Position numbers and translations under genes: made by a program. This document shows, piece by piece, positions 41,290 to 49,675 of a stretch of DNA of 64,000 bases; positions within the stretch are counted from its first letter, which is position 1; each line of letters begins with the position of its first letter. The notes beneath the pieces are model-generated. The model was not told the DNA's origin and did not search any database. It worked only from the letters and a program-made list of their open reading frames with translations. The stretch comes from Kibdelosporangium sp. MJ126-NF4 (GTDB lineage Bacteria; Actinomycetota; Actinomycetes; Mycobacteriales; Pseudonocardiaceae): the NCBI RefSeq assembly GCF_000826545.1, contig NZ_CDME01000011.1:274001-338000 (forward strand). Direction: 5' to 3'.

Positions 41290-42414
41290 GTGATACCCAC
41301 TGTCGAAGCGGTCCGCAAGGCGCTCGCAGGCGTGCAGGACCCGGAGATCCACCGCCCGATCACGGACCTCGGCATGGTCAAGGACGTCACGGTGCACCCG
41401 GACGGCCTCGTCGATGTCGCCGTGTACCTGACCGTGGCCGGTTGCCCGTTGCGCGACAAGATCACCCGTGACGTGACCGACGCGGTGTCCGCGCTGGAAG
41501 GCGTGCGTGACGTCCGCGTCGAACTGGACGTGATGAACGACGAGCAACGCACGGCCATGCGCAAGTCGCTGCGCGGCGACGAACCGAAGATCCCCTTCGC
41601 CGAACCAGGCTCCCTGACCCGCGTGTACTGCGTGGCGTCCGGCAAGGGCGGCGTCGGCAAGTCGAGCGTGACGGTCAACCTCGCCGTGGCGATGGCCGAA
41701 CGTGGCCTGTCGGTCGGCGTGGTCGACGCGGACATCTACGGCCACTCGGTGCCCCGGATGCTCGGCGCGACCGGCAAGCCGACGAAGGTCGAGCAAATGA
41801 TCATGCCGCCGCAGGCCAACGGTGTGAAAGTGATCTCGATCGGGATGTTCACGCCGGGAAACACGCCGGTCGTGTGGCGCGGGCCGATGCTGCACCGGGC
41901 GCTGCAGCAGTTCCTGGCTGACGTTTTCTGGGGTGACCTGGATATTCTGTTGCTCGATCTGCCGCCGGGGACGGGTGACATCGCTATCTCGGTGGCGCAG
42001 TTGATCCCGAATGCCGAGATTCTGGTGGTGACGACTCCTCAGCAGGCCGCGGCGGAGGTTGCTGAGCGGGCGGGCGCTATCGCGCTGCAGACTCGTCAGC
42101 GGATCGCCGGTGTCATCGAGAACATGTCCTGGCTGCAGATGCCGGATGGTTCGCGGATGGACATCTTCGGCGAGGGCGGCGGCCAGAGGGTTTCCGATTC
42201 GCTTTCGCGAGCGGTGGGATCCGAGGTGCCGTTGCTGGGGCAGGTTCCGTTGGATCCTCGGTTGCGCGAGGGCGGGGACGCTGGGACTCCGCTGGTCACG
42301 CTGGATCCGGAGGCTCCGGCTTCCATCGTGCTGCGGGACGTCGCCAAGCGGTTGACCGTTCGGGCTCGCGGGCTTTCCGGTCGGATGCTTTCGGTTACTC
42401 CTGCTGGGCGCTGA
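41290..42414 (+). CDS. mrp: Mrp/NBP35-type Fe-S cluster carrier ATPase
   Basis: 374 aa. The N-terminal MIP18/DUF59 domain (about 1-95, LAGVQDPEIHRPITDLGMV) is followed by the deviant Walker A GKGGVGKSSVTVNLA, switch VDADIYGHSVPRML, and DLPPGTGDIAISVAQL. The usual C-terminal CxxC of many Mrp proteins is not evident. The role is assembly and transfer of Fe-S clusters. The start is GTG without room for a Shine-Dalgarno site; the TAGCAT box suggests a leaderless mRNA. Confidence 0.95.
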   Translation: MIPTVEAVRKALAGVQDPEIHRPITDLGMVKDVTVHPDGLVDVAVYLTVAGCPLRDKITRDVTDAVSALEGVRDVRVELDVMNDEQRTAMRKSLRGDEPKIPFAEPGSLTRVYCVASGKGGVGKSSVTVNLAVAMAERGLSVGVVDADIYGHSVPRMLGATGKPTKVEQMIMPPQANGVKVISIGMFTPGNTPVVWRGPMLHRALQQFLADVFWGDLDILLLDLPPGTGDIAISVAQLIPNAEILVVTTPQQAAAEVAERAGAIALQTRQRIAGVIENMSWLQMPDGSRMDIFGEGGGQRVSDSLSRAVGSEVPLLGQVPLDPRLREGGDAGTPLVTLDPEAPASIVLRDVAKRLTVRARGLSGRMLSVTPAGR

Positions 42415-42427
42415 CTGCTTTGTGTCT

Positions 42428-42560
42428 TCGTGAGTGGTTTGTCCCCCGCTACCCCTCGGGGTAGCCACCGAACAAACCGCTCACGAATACGTTTCCCAGC
42501 CCGGCTGGTTCGGGTTGTCGTGAGCGGTTTGTTCGCCTTGAGGGGACAAACCACTCACGA
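42428..42560. repeat. paired TCGTGAG palindromes (locus 2)
   Basis: Element 42428-42486 has arms TCGTGAGTGGTTTGT / ACAAACCGCTCACGA with a second hairpin (CTACCCC TCG GGGTAG) in its core. Element 42518-42560 has arms TCGTGAGCGGTTTGT / ACAAACCACTCACGA. Both lie between the convergent mrp and tatB genes and probably act as bidirectional terminators. Confidence 0.85.
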
Positions 42561-42566
42561 AGAGCC

Positions 42567-42965
42567 TCAGGTCGCGTCGGGGTCGAACGGGGGCTTCTCG
42601 CCTGGGTTCAACGGCGGCCTGGCTGGGCTCGCTGGGGGCGGCGGGGTGGCGGCGGGGGGTGGGGGTGTGTAGCCGTTGGGCTTGGAGCCGTTGGCTGGCT
42701 CGTCGTTGAACAGGTGTTGGGTCACCATTCGTTTCGGGTCGAAACTGCGGAGCTCCCTGAGGTTTTCCAGGGGTTTGCGCAGCTCGTCGAACTCCGGGCC
42801 CATCTCGTTCTTGAGTTGGTCGCGGGCGCCCGTTGCGAAGTCCTTGACCTTCCGGATGCTCTTGCCTATCCAGGACGCCGCCGCTGGGAGGCGTTCCGGG
42901 CCCAGGATGAACAGCCCCGCCATCAGCAGGACAAGGATCTCCAGCCACCCGATGCTCTCGAACAT
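42567..42965 (-). CDS. tatB: Sec-independent protein translocase TatB
   Basis: 132 aa. The N-terminal membrane helix with the TatB signature [20 protein letters not shown] and GPERLP is followed by an amphipathic helix ([23 protein letters not shown]) and a Pro-rich tail ([13 protein letters not shown]). It forms the Tat receptor with TatC. It is 40 bp downstream of htrA on the same strand, the order of Rv1223-Rv1224. Confidence 0.95.
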   Translation of the reverse strand: MFESIGWLEILVLLMAGLFILGPERLPAAASWIGKSIRKVKDFATGARDQLKNEMGPEFDELRKPLENLRELRSFDPKRMVTQHLFNDEPANGSKPNGYTPPPPAATPPPPASPARPPLNPGEKPPFDPDAT

Positions 42966-43005
42966 GCCGCAACCTCCACCAAGTCAGCAGCTTCAGCTTA
43001 CCGAC

Positions 43006-44529
43006 TCAGTCGGACTGCAGGACCACGTCGATAGTCAGCTCTCTGCCGTCTCGGACAAGGAGAACCGGAACTTTCGCCCCAATTTCATGTCCTCGTACCG
43101 CGACGGTCAGCTCGGCCGAGTTCCGCACGATGCGGTCGCCGACCTTCGTGATGATGTCACCTTCGCGGATCCCTGCCTTCTGGGCGGCGCTGTTCTCCAT
43201 CACGTTCGCCGCGCGGGCGCCCTGTGAGGACTCGGCGCTCACGTCCGTCACCGCGTTGACGCCAAGCTCCGCGTGCTTGACCTGCCCGTCCTTGATCAGG
43301 GCCTGGGCGATCTTGCGGGCGTAGTTGGACGGGATGGCGAAGCCGAGACCGATCGACCCGGGCTCGTCGCCGCCTGAGGGGATGATGAACGAGTTGATGC
43401 CGATGATCGCCCCGGCGGAGTTGATCAGTGGGCCGCCGGAGTTGCCGGGGTTGATCGCCGCGTCGGTCTGGATCGCGTCGTAGGCCACAGGGGGGTCGCC
43501 GCCTTCGCCAGCTATCAGGCGTGGCCTGTGCAGCGCGCTGATGATGCCGTCGGTGACTGTGTTCGGCAGGCCGCGGGGCGATCCCAGTGCGATCACGGAA
43601 TCGCCCGCCGCGACGGCCTCGGAGTCGCCGAACTGGAGCACGGTCAGGTTGGGGACATCGACCTTGAGCACTGCGATGTCGGTCTTCGGGTCCCGACCGA
43701 CCACCTTGGCGTCCGCCCGCCTGCCATCGGTGAACACCACGGACATCTTCAACGACTGGTCACGCACACCAGGCGCGATGACGTGGTTGTTGGTGATGAT
43801 GTACCCCGTGCCGTCGATCACAGCGCCGGAGCCGAAAGCTCCGCCTGTGGACCCACGCAGCTCGATGGTGACCACGGCGGGCGCCACTCGCTTGGCTATG
43901 TCGGCGATCGAGCCCGGCGGGCGTTCGATGTTCGGCTGGACCTCGGCCAACGTCACGTCGCTGGTCAGCGAGTCGCCCGCGCGGGCGATCAACCAGCCGA
44001 CCACGCCACCTGCGCCGCCGATCACCAGCACGACCACGGCCAGGATGATCAACGCGCTCGTCTTCACCCGACGCCCGAACAGCAGCTCGGGCACGCTGAG
44101 CAGGCGCCCAGACTCGGTTGCCGTCTTCTCCTTGGCCTCCGGCTCCGGCTTGTCCAGCGCGGGCGGGCCGATCATGGCGCCCGCGCCCGGGTCACGCCAC
44201 GGGTCGCTGTCCTTGCCCGACCACAGCGGGGAGTCCTCGGGGTGCTCGCCGTTCTCGCCCGGTGGGCGCTGCAGCACCACGTCGGCGTCCTGCGGCGTCC
44301 GGCTGAACGCCTCGGCCAACGCGGCGGCGGGCGGCGGCGCTGTGCGCAGTGCTGGTCCGGAACTGGCTGGGCCTGGGTGGCTGCCGTTGCGTCCGGCGAA
44401 CGCGCTGTCCACACCGGCTGGCCTGCCGAACACGGCAGCCTGAGCAGGATCGACCGCCGGCCTGCGCAATGGGCGCGGACCGAGCCGGTCAGGCTCAGGG
44501 GTCGGGTCTTGCTCAGGGTGCTGGCTCAT
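43006..44529 (-). CDS. htrA: HtrA-like membrane-anchored serine protease
   Basis: 507 aa. A long Pro/Gly/Asp-rich cytoplasmic N-terminus, one membrane helix (about 157-180, ALIILAVVVLVIGGAGGVVGWLI) and a trypsin-like domain with His (NNHVIAPG), Asp (KTDIAVLKV) and Ser (GNSGGPL) are seen. A C-terminal PDZ domain (ENSAAQKAGIREGDIITKVGDRIV) follows. It degrades misfolded envelope proteins. It is placed between tatB and the sigE/rseA genes, the SigE envelope-stress set. Confidence 0.95.
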   Translation of the reverse strand: MSQHPEQDPTPEPDRLGPRPLRRPAVDPAQAAVFGRPAGVDSAFAGRNGSHPGPASSGPALRTAPPPAAALAEAFSRTPQDADVVLQRPPGENGEHPEDSPLWSGKDSDPWRDPGAGAMIGPPALDKPEPEAKEKTATESGRLLSVPELLFGRRVKTSALIILAVVVLVIGGAGGVVGWLIARAGDSLTSDVTLAEVQPNIERPPGSIADIAKRVAPAVVTIELRGSTGGAFGSGAVIDGTGYIITNNHVIAPGVRDQSLKMSVVFTDGRRADAKVVGRDPKTDIAVLKVDVPNLTVLQFGDSEAVAAGDSVIALGSPRGLPNTVTDGIISALHRPRLIAGEGGDPPVAYDAIQTDAAINPGNSGGPLINSAGAIIGINSFIIPSGGDEPGSIGLGFAIPSNYARKIAQALIKDGQVKHAELGVNAVTDVSAESSQGARAANVMENSAAQKAGIREGDIITKVGDRIVRNSAELTVAVRGHEIGAKVPVLLVRDGRELTIDVVLQSD

Positions 44530-44579
44530 CGCCGCCCAGCGTGCCTTCCCGGTGGTGAAAGCGCAGTAAACGGGTGGCC

Positions 44580-45014
44580 TCAGTCGCCTTCGTCACGCGT
44601 GGCGGCCTCCGGGTTGACCCACACCAGGTGAGCACGGATACGAGTGCCGACAGCGAACAGGTGCAGCGCGCTCTCCGGATCGCGCACGTTCACCCGTGAA
44701 CCGTCCTCCGTGGCGATGACGTCGGCGCAGCCGTCGAAGGCCATGCCCCAGGCGGCAATCCGGCCGTCGACGCGCTCGCCGTACTCCTGCACCACGGCGA
44801 ACAGCCGAGGCGCCTCGTCGGCGACCAGGCCTTCCATCTGCTTGGCGAACTCCGCCTCGCCGTACAGCGGGGTGAGCGTGGACGGATCGTGCACCATGTG
44901 CTCGTATGCCGCTATCAGCGCCGAGTAGCGCTCATGCCTGGTTGAGCCGGACCGATGGGTTGTGGGTAGCATGAGCTCCTCCATGGCATCGAAGTAGTCG
45001 ATTACGTCGACCAA
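44580..45014 (-). CDS. hypothetical protein next to XRE/DUF397 module
   Basis: 144 aa, acidic, with no Cys motif. The central EHMVHDPSTLTPLYGEAEFAKQMEGLV and ETDGSRVNVRDPESALHLF-like end suggest an alpha/beta fold. I do not recognise the family. It is divergent from the XRE regulator across about 100 bp, which suggests it may belong to the same control system. Confidence 0.6.
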   Translation of the reverse strand: MVDVIDYFDAMEELMLPTTHRSGSTRHERYSALIAAYEHMVHDPSTLTPLYGEAEFAKQMEGLVADEAPRLFAVVQEYGERVDGRIAAWGMAFDGCADVIATEDGSRVNVRDPESALHLFAVGTRIRAHLVWVNPEAATRDEGD

Positions 45015-45119
45015 GACCCATGGTTGCGACGGGATACCGCCTTTTCAAGCGAAAGACCGGTATGCCACCCGATTGGATTATGAGCGCTCACCAGCGTTCC
45101 TGGATTCGAGAGAGTTGTG

Positions 45120-46007
45120 ATGAGCCAAGACAACGCCGATGTCGTCAGCGCGACCGTGCGGAGGTGGCAGCTCACCGAGACCCTGCGGCAGTTGCGCGAG
45201 CGCGCTGGGCTGACCATCGACCAGGCTGTAGAGCAGTTGCGCACGGCGAAGGTCGGGAAGTGGTCGCGCTCGAAGATCTCCCGGATCGAAAACCGTGAGC
45301 AAAGCGTGCAAAGCCACGAGGTCGGCGTCCTGCTCGACCTGTACCAGGTGACGGACATGGAGCTGCGGATCTGGCTGCTCGATCTCGCTGTCAACGCACA
45401 CGAGCGCGGCTACTGGCAGACGATCCGCAAAGATCACCCTGAGGGCTTTCACGGCTTTCTCAGTGTCGAAGCCGCACTCGTGGGACTGCGCCAGTTCGAA
45501 ACGATGCTCGTGCCCGGCCTGCTGCAAACCATCGACTTCGCTCGCAGTGTGATCAACGGTGTCAATCCAGGGCTGGCCGCTGATGTGGTGGAACGCCGGG
45601 TAATGGCCCGCATGGCCCGCCAACAGGTGCTCACCAGGGTGAACCCACTTCGATACCACGTGATCCTTGACGAATCCGTCCTTGAACGACCGGTCGGCGG
45701 CCCGGCCGTCATGCGCGGTCAACTCTTTGGCCTAGTCGACAAGGCCAAGGCCGACCACATCACACTGCAGGTCCTGCCCAAGGCGACCGGCGCCAGCCCC
45801 GGCCTGGTCGGCCCCTTCTCGATTCTCACTCTGCCCGATCCCATTCCTGACTTCGGTTACGCCGAAGGGCCAGGCGGAGCGGCCTACATCGAGGACCGCA
45901 GCAAGGTCCGCACTTGTACTCTCAGATGGGGCATTCTCACTGAGCGTGCTCTGACCCAAGCTGATTCGGTAAGCCTGATCGCGGAGGCCGCAAACGGGTA
46001 TCCGTGA
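45120..46007 (+). CDS. XRE-family HTH regulator with DUF5753 domain
   Basis: 295 aa (ATG 45120; GTG 45117 is also possible). The N-terminal XRE HTH is LRQLRERAGLTIDQAVEQLRTAKVGKWSRSKISRIEN. It is followed by the DUF5753 ligand domain (VGLRQFETMLVPGLLQT; ITLQVLPKATGASPGLVGPFSIL). Such proteins regulate the adjacent DUF397 gene in Streptomyces, with roles in development. Gap to the DUF397 gene is 21 bp. Confidence 0.94.
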   Translation: MSQDNADVVSATVRRWQLTETLRQLRERAGLTIDQAVEQLRTAKVGKWSRSKISRIENREQSVQSHEVGVLLDLYQVTDMELRIWLLDLAVNAHERGYWQTIRKDHPEGFHGFLSVEAALVGLRQFETMLVPGLLQTIDFARSVINGVNPGLAADVVERRVMARMARQQVLTRVNPLRYHVILDESVLERPVGGPAVMRGQLFGLVDKAKADHITLQVLPKATGASPGLVGPFSILTLPDPIPDFGYAEGPGGAAYIEDRSKVRTCTLRWGILTERALTQADSVSLIAEAANGYP

Positions 46008-46028
46008 TCCGCAAGAGGAGGGCGAGGG

Positions 46029-46223
46029 ATGATGATCGACAACGACCTCTTGGCCAGCGCCGAGTGGCGCAAGAGCAGCTTCTCCGGCGGCGGTGACGCC
46101 ACTGGTGGCAACTGTGTTGAGGTTGCCGCACTGGCTGATGGCTCGTTCGCCGTCCGGGACAGCAAGAATCCTGGTGCAGGTGTGTTGGTCTTCCCGCACA
46201 CCACGTGGCTCAAGTCGCTCTGA
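46029..46223 (+). CDS. DUF397 protein
   Basis: 64 aa, the whole DUF397 family: SAEWRKSSFSGGG, NCVEVAALADGSFAVRDSKNP. The small all-beta protein is usually partnered with the XRE/DUF5753 gene just upstream, as a toxin-antitoxin-like or developmental-switch module (BldB/WhiJ type). A terminator hairpin follows its stop. Confidence 0.93.
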   Translation: MMIDNDLLASAEWRKSSFSGGGDATGGNCVEVAALADGSFAVRDSKNPGAGVLVFPHTTWLKSL

Positions 46224-46233
46224 ACGCCGCGAA

Positions 46234-46255
46234 GCCCCCGTTCTTCGACGGGGGC
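46234..46255 (+). terminator. terminator after DUF397 gene
   Basis: GCCCCCG (46234-46240) pairs with CGGGGGC (46249-46255) over an 8-nt loop (TTCTTCGA). No long T run follows, but the position 11 bp after the stop fits a hairpin terminator. It can also serve the convergent rseA gene. Confidence 0.7.
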
Positions 46256-46275
46256 CTCGTGTCCTAGGAAAAAAG

Positions 46276-46884
46276 TCAGCGAATGATCGGGCCAGGTCCG
46301 ACGAGGACTGGCGCGACTTGCACAACAGGCGCCCTGGCGGGCGTCCGTGCGGCGGGTGGCGCCGCGGACTCGCCGGTTGAGACCGGCGGCGCACCGGACG
46401 GGGCGACGAGCGCGAGCGCTCCCAGCACCAGGCCGGAGACGACCATCCCGGCGCCCTGGGCTGTGCGGCGGCCTCGGCCGAGCACGTTCGGGCCCTCGCC
46501 GAGGCGGGGCTGCGAGCCCAACGCGGGCTGCGAGCCCAGCGGAGTGGTTGCGGCGCTGCCCACGCGGTCCGGCCGCTGGACGGCGACGAGCTGGCCGTCC
46601 TTGCTCATGGCCAGTCCGTCCGGCATTGCCGGTAGCTCGGTGTTCTGCGGGATCGCCTGCAGGCTGGCCAGCAGGCCCGCTGGCATCGACGGGGCGTTCG
46701 CGCCACGGACAGCCGCGCGTGCCTGCCGCTGCGCCGCGATCTCCGTGGCGCACAGCGCACAGTTGATCATGTGCGTGGCCACCCTGTCCCGTGCTCCCGC
46801 GGACAGCTCTCCGTCCACGAACGCCACGACAGCGTCCGGCATCAGATGCTGCTCGGGGAGGTTCCACCCGCGCAGGTCGGTCAT
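46276..46884 (-). CDS. rseA: anti-sigma factor RseA-like (zinc-binding)
   Basis: 202 aa. The N-terminal anti-sigma zinc motif is [14 protein letters not shown]...[12 protein letters not shown] (Hx3CxxC). A Pro/Ser/Gly linker and one hydrophobic segment (about 140-160, [18 protein letters not shown]) follow, then a short tail. It would sequester SigE, whose gene overlaps its start by ATGA (46881-46884). The order sigE-rseA, then htrA-tatB downstream, matches Rv1221-Rv1224. Confidence 0.88.
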   Translation of the reverse strand: MTDLRGWNLPEQHLMPDAVVAFVDGELSAGARDRVATHMINCALCATEIAAQRQARAAVRGANAPSMPAGLLASLQAIPQNTELPAMPDGLAMSKDGQLVAVQRPDRVGSAATTPLGSQPALGSQPRLGEGPNVLGRGRRTAQGAGMVVSGLVLGALALVAPSGAPPVSTGESAAPPAARTPARAPVVQVAPVLVGPGPIIR

Positions 46885-47537
46885 GCGGATGCCTCCCTGG
46901 TCATCGCACGGCGACGCTCAAGCGAGACGCGCAGGGCCTGGCGACCGCGGTGGATCCTGCTGCGGACAGTGCCCAGCTTGACCCCGAGAGTCGCGCCGAT
47001 CTCCTCGTACGACAGGCCTTCCACGTCGCACAGGACAACGGCGGCACGGAACTCCGGCGGCAGCTCGTCGAGCGCTTCCTGCAGGTCTGGGTCCAGGTGG
47101 GTCTCGGTGTAGACCTGCTCGGGCGACGGGTCGTCACCGGCGAGGCGGTCGGTGTCCTCGGGCAGCCCCTCCATGCGCAGCCGCGAACGGCGGCGCGCCA
47201 TGTCGAGGAACAGGTTCGTGGTGATGCGGTGCAGCCAGCCCTCGAAGGTACCCGGCTTGTACGACGCCAGCGAGCGGAACACCCGGATGAAGGTCTCCTG
47301 GGTGAGGTCCTCGGCGTCGTGCGAGTTGCCGGTCAGGCGGTAGGCGAGCCGGTAGACCCGGTCACCGTGCTCGCGCACGACCTCGTCCCAGGTCGGCGGT
47401 GTCCACACGGGCTGGTCGTCCAGCTCGACTGGCGCCGCCAACGCGACGTCGGAATCGCTCATCAGGTGGGTACCCTCCCGCAGACTCGTCTGCCCACTGT
47501 CTGGTGTAACGACGGACTCGTTCACGGTGTTCCCCAC
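46881..47537 (-). CDS. sigE: ECF sigma factor SigE
   Basis: 218 aa from 47537; an internal ATG (MSDSD, 47462) is an alternative. Region 2 [32 protein letters not shown] and region 4 [44 protein letters not shown] are complete. SigE controls the envelope-stress regulon. Mycobacterial sigE also has several start sites, so both may be used. Confidence 0.94.
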   Translation of the reverse strand: MGNTVNESVVTPDSGQTSLREGTHLMSDSDVALAAPVELDDQPVWTPPTWDEVVREHGDRVYRLAYRLTGNSHDAEDLTQETFIRVFRSLASYKPGTFEGWLHRITTNLFLDMARRRSRLRMEGLPEDTDRLAGDDPSPEQVYTETHLDPDLQEALDELPPEFRAAVVLCDVEGLSYEEIGATLGVKLGTVRSRIHRGRQALRVSLERRRAMTREASA

Positions 47538-47667
47538 TTCGGCTGTGCGACTCCCCTTGATGTCGTCAGCTTGGTGTACGGCGTTATGGGGCGGGTGAGA
47601 GTCAGCTAAGACGAACCTGAGAATCCATCCGATCGGCGCGTTCGCCCGGATTCCGACCAGACGGCGC

Positions 47668-47673
47668 TAACCT
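47668..47673 (+). promoter_or_regulatory. -10 box of the O-methyltransferase gene
   Basis: TAACCT ends 8 bp before GTG 47682. No clear Shine-Dalgarno precedes the GTG, so a leaderless or near-leaderless transcript is likely. Confidence 0.45.
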
Positions 47674-47681
47674 CGCCAGGC

Positions 47682-48320
47682 GTGACACCCGAATGGCCGG
47701 CCGGGCTGCGTGACTACGTCGAGGACTACCTGGCCGAGGACGAGACCCTGAGTGCCGCGCGAGCTCGCGGCAGTGAACTCGGCTGCGTGCCGATCGGCGT
47801 GGCCGGTGGCGCCGCGCTGCGGTTCCTTGCCACCGCGCTGCAGGCCAAGGCGGTCGTCGAGGTCGGCACTGGTGCCGGACTGAGCGGCCTCTACCTGCTG
47901 CGCGGGATGGCCGCGGACGGCGTGCTGACGTCGATCGACGTCGAGCCCCAACACCAGGCGGCCGCCCGGCAGGCGTTCGCCGGGGCGGGCATCGCGCCCG
48001 GCCGGACCAGGCTGATCATGGGCAGCGCCCTCGACGTGCTGCCCAGGTTGACCGACGCCGGATACGACCTGATCTTCGTGGACGCCGCGAAGACGGAGTA
48101 CCCGGCCTACTACGAGCACGGCGTGCGGCTGCTGCGACCAGGCGGTGTGCTCGCGTTCGACAACGTGCTCTGGCGAGGCCGCGTGGCCGACCCGAACGAC
48201 CAGGACGTGAGCACGAACGCGCTGCGTGAGGTCACCCAACTGGTCAAGAACGACGATCGGCTGGTGCCCGTGCTGCTGCCAGTCGGCGACGGACTGCTGG
48301 TGGCAGCAAAAACCTCGTGA
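47682..48320 (+). CDS. SAM-dependent O-methyltransferase (Rv1220c-like)
   Basis: 212 aa. The class I fold has motif I VVEVGTGAGLSGLYLL, the metal/SAM acidic IFVDAAKTEYPAYYEHGV and LAFDNVLWRGRVAD, as in cation-dependent (COMT-like) O-methyltransferases. It is probably cytoplasmic. It is divergent from sigE as Rv1220c is. Its stop codon lies inside a TCGTGAG palindrome. Confidence 0.92.
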   Translation: MTPEWPAGLRDYVEDYLAEDETLSAARARGSELGCVPIGVAGGAALRFLATALQAKAVVEVGTGAGLSGLYLLRGMAADGVLTSIDVEPQHQAAARQAFAGAGIAPGRTRLIMGSALDVLPRLTDAGYDLIFVDAAKTEYPAYYEHGVRLLRPGGVLAFDNVLWRGRVADPNDQDVSTNALREVTQLVKNDDRLVPVLLPVGDGLLVAAKTS

Positions 48321-48358
48321 GTGTTTTGGCCGGTTAGAACCGGCCAAAACACTCACGA
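48315..48358. repeat. perfect TCGTGAG palindrome (locus 3)
   Basis: Two exact 21-bp arms (48315-48335 and 48338-48358) are separated by AG. The outer arm begins TCGTGAGTGTTTTGGCC. The stop codon of the O-methyltransferase (TGA 48318-48320) and the stop of glgC on the other strand (48353-48355) are both inside it. It probably is a bidirectional terminator. Confidence 0.93.
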
Positions 48359-49573
48359 GAGGACCTGGGCGCCCTTGCCGAGGACGATCACGCCACCGGT
48401 GCTGACGGTGTACTTCTCCCGGTCGGCGTCCAGGTCCACGCCGATCTGGGCGCCGTCCGCGACCACCACGTTCTTGTCCAGGATCGCCTTGCGCACGATC
48501 GCGCCCTTGCCGATGCGTACGCCGGGCAGCAGCACGCTGCCCTCGACCACGGCGCCGTCTTCGACGACCACGTCCGCGCTCACCACGGACTCCCGCACCT
48601 GGGCGCCGGACACGATCGTGCCGGGGCCGACGATCGACTCGACCGCCGAACCCGAGTTGACGAACTTGGCGGGCGGCAGTGGCGGCGTCGCGGTCCGGAT
48701 CGGCCACGCCTGGTTGTAGAGGTTGAACACCGGGTGCACGGACACCAGGTCCATGTGGGCGTCGTAGTAGGCGTCGAGCGTCCCGACGTCACGCCAGTAG
48801 CCGCAGTCGCGTTCGGTCGCACCTGGCACGACGTTGTCGTCGAAGTCGTAGACGGCCGCGTTGGAGTCGTCCACGAGCATGGGGATGATGTCGCCGCCCA
48901 TGTCGTGGTCGGAGTCGGGGTTGGCCGCGTCCGCCCGCAGGGCTTCGAGCAGCACCTCGGTGCGGAAGACGTAGTTTCCCATCGAGGCGAACGTCACAGT
49001 GGGGTCGCCGGGCACGTGCGGCGGGTCTTTGGGTTTCTCCAGGAACCGGGTGATCTTGCCGGTGTCGTCGGAGTCGATGCAGCCGAAGGCGTGCGCCTCC
49101 GCGCGCGGCACCCTGATGCCAGCGACCGTCACGCCGAGACCGGAGTCGACGTGCTGGGCGACCATCTGGGACGGGTCCATCCGGTACACGTGGTCGGCGC
49201 CGAAGACCGCGATGTGGTCGGGGCGTTCGTCGTAGACCAGGTTGAGCGACTGGAAGATCGCGTCCGCGCTGCCGGTGTACCACCGTGGGCCGAGGCGCTG
49301 CTGCGCCGGGACCGGGGTGACGTACTGGCCGAGGATGTTGGACAACCGCCAGGTCGTGGAGATGTGCCTGTCCAGCGAGTGCGACTTGTACTGGGTCAGC
49401 ACGCACAGCCGGTGATACCCGGCGTTGACCAAGTTGGACAGTACGAAGTCGACTAACCGGTAGTTCCCGGCAAACGGAACAGCTGGCTTGGCCCGGTCCG
49501 CGGTCAGGGGCCAGAGGCGTTTGCCCTCGCCGCCCGCCAGCACGATCCCGAGCACCTTCGGCTGGCCTGTCAC
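48353..49573 (-). CDS. glgC: glucose-1-phosphate adenylyltransferase GlgC
   Basis: 406 aa from VTGQPKV at 49573 (longer frames start upstream). The nucleotidyltransferase motif [36 protein letters not shown], and C-terminal left-handed beta-helix ([43 protein letters not shown]) are complete. It makes ADP-glucose for glycogen and for maltose-1-phosphate synthesis by GlgM. It is divergent from glgM with about 100 bp between. Confidence 0.95.
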   Translation of the reverse strand: MTGQPKVLGIVLAGGEGKRLWPLTADRAKPAVPFAGNYRLVDFVLSNLVNAGYHRLCVLTQYKSHSLDRHISTTWRLSNILGQYVTPVPAQQRLGPRWYTGSADAIFQSLNLVYDERPDHIAVFGADHVYRMDPSQMVAQHVDSGLGVTVAGIRVPRAEAHAFGCIDSDDTGKITRFLEKPKDPPHVPGDPTVTFASMGNYVFRTEVLLEALRADAANPDSDHDMGGDIIPMLVDDSNAAVYDFDDNVVPGATERDCGYWRDVGTLDAYYDAHMDLVSVHPVFNLYNQAWPIRTATPPLPPAKFVNSGSAVESIVGPGTIVSGAQVRESVVSADVVVEDGAVVEGSVLLPGVRIGKGAIVRKAILDKNVVVADGAQIGVDLDADREKYTVSTGGVIVLGKGAQVLS

Positions 49574-49661
49574 GCTGCGAACACTAGTGTGATGACCACG
49601 ATCACTGCCAGACAGACCTGCACGATTGGCGTGACGTTCACCTGAGCGCCGCATCGCCAAC

Positions 49662-49667
49662 TACGGT
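49662..49667 (+). promoter_or_regulatory. -10 box of leaderless glgM
   Basis: TACGGT ends 8 bp before GTG 49676. No purine-rich site precedes the GTG. The start is probably leaderless or nearly so. Confidence 0.45.
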
Positions 49668-49675
49668 TACCACCT

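Noticed and set aside
46881..47681. SigE autoregulatory promoter (GGAAC/CGTT type) upstream of sigE
   Set aside because: A GGAAT word exists on the minus strand near 47645-47655 but no CGTT at the right spacing, so I do not call it.
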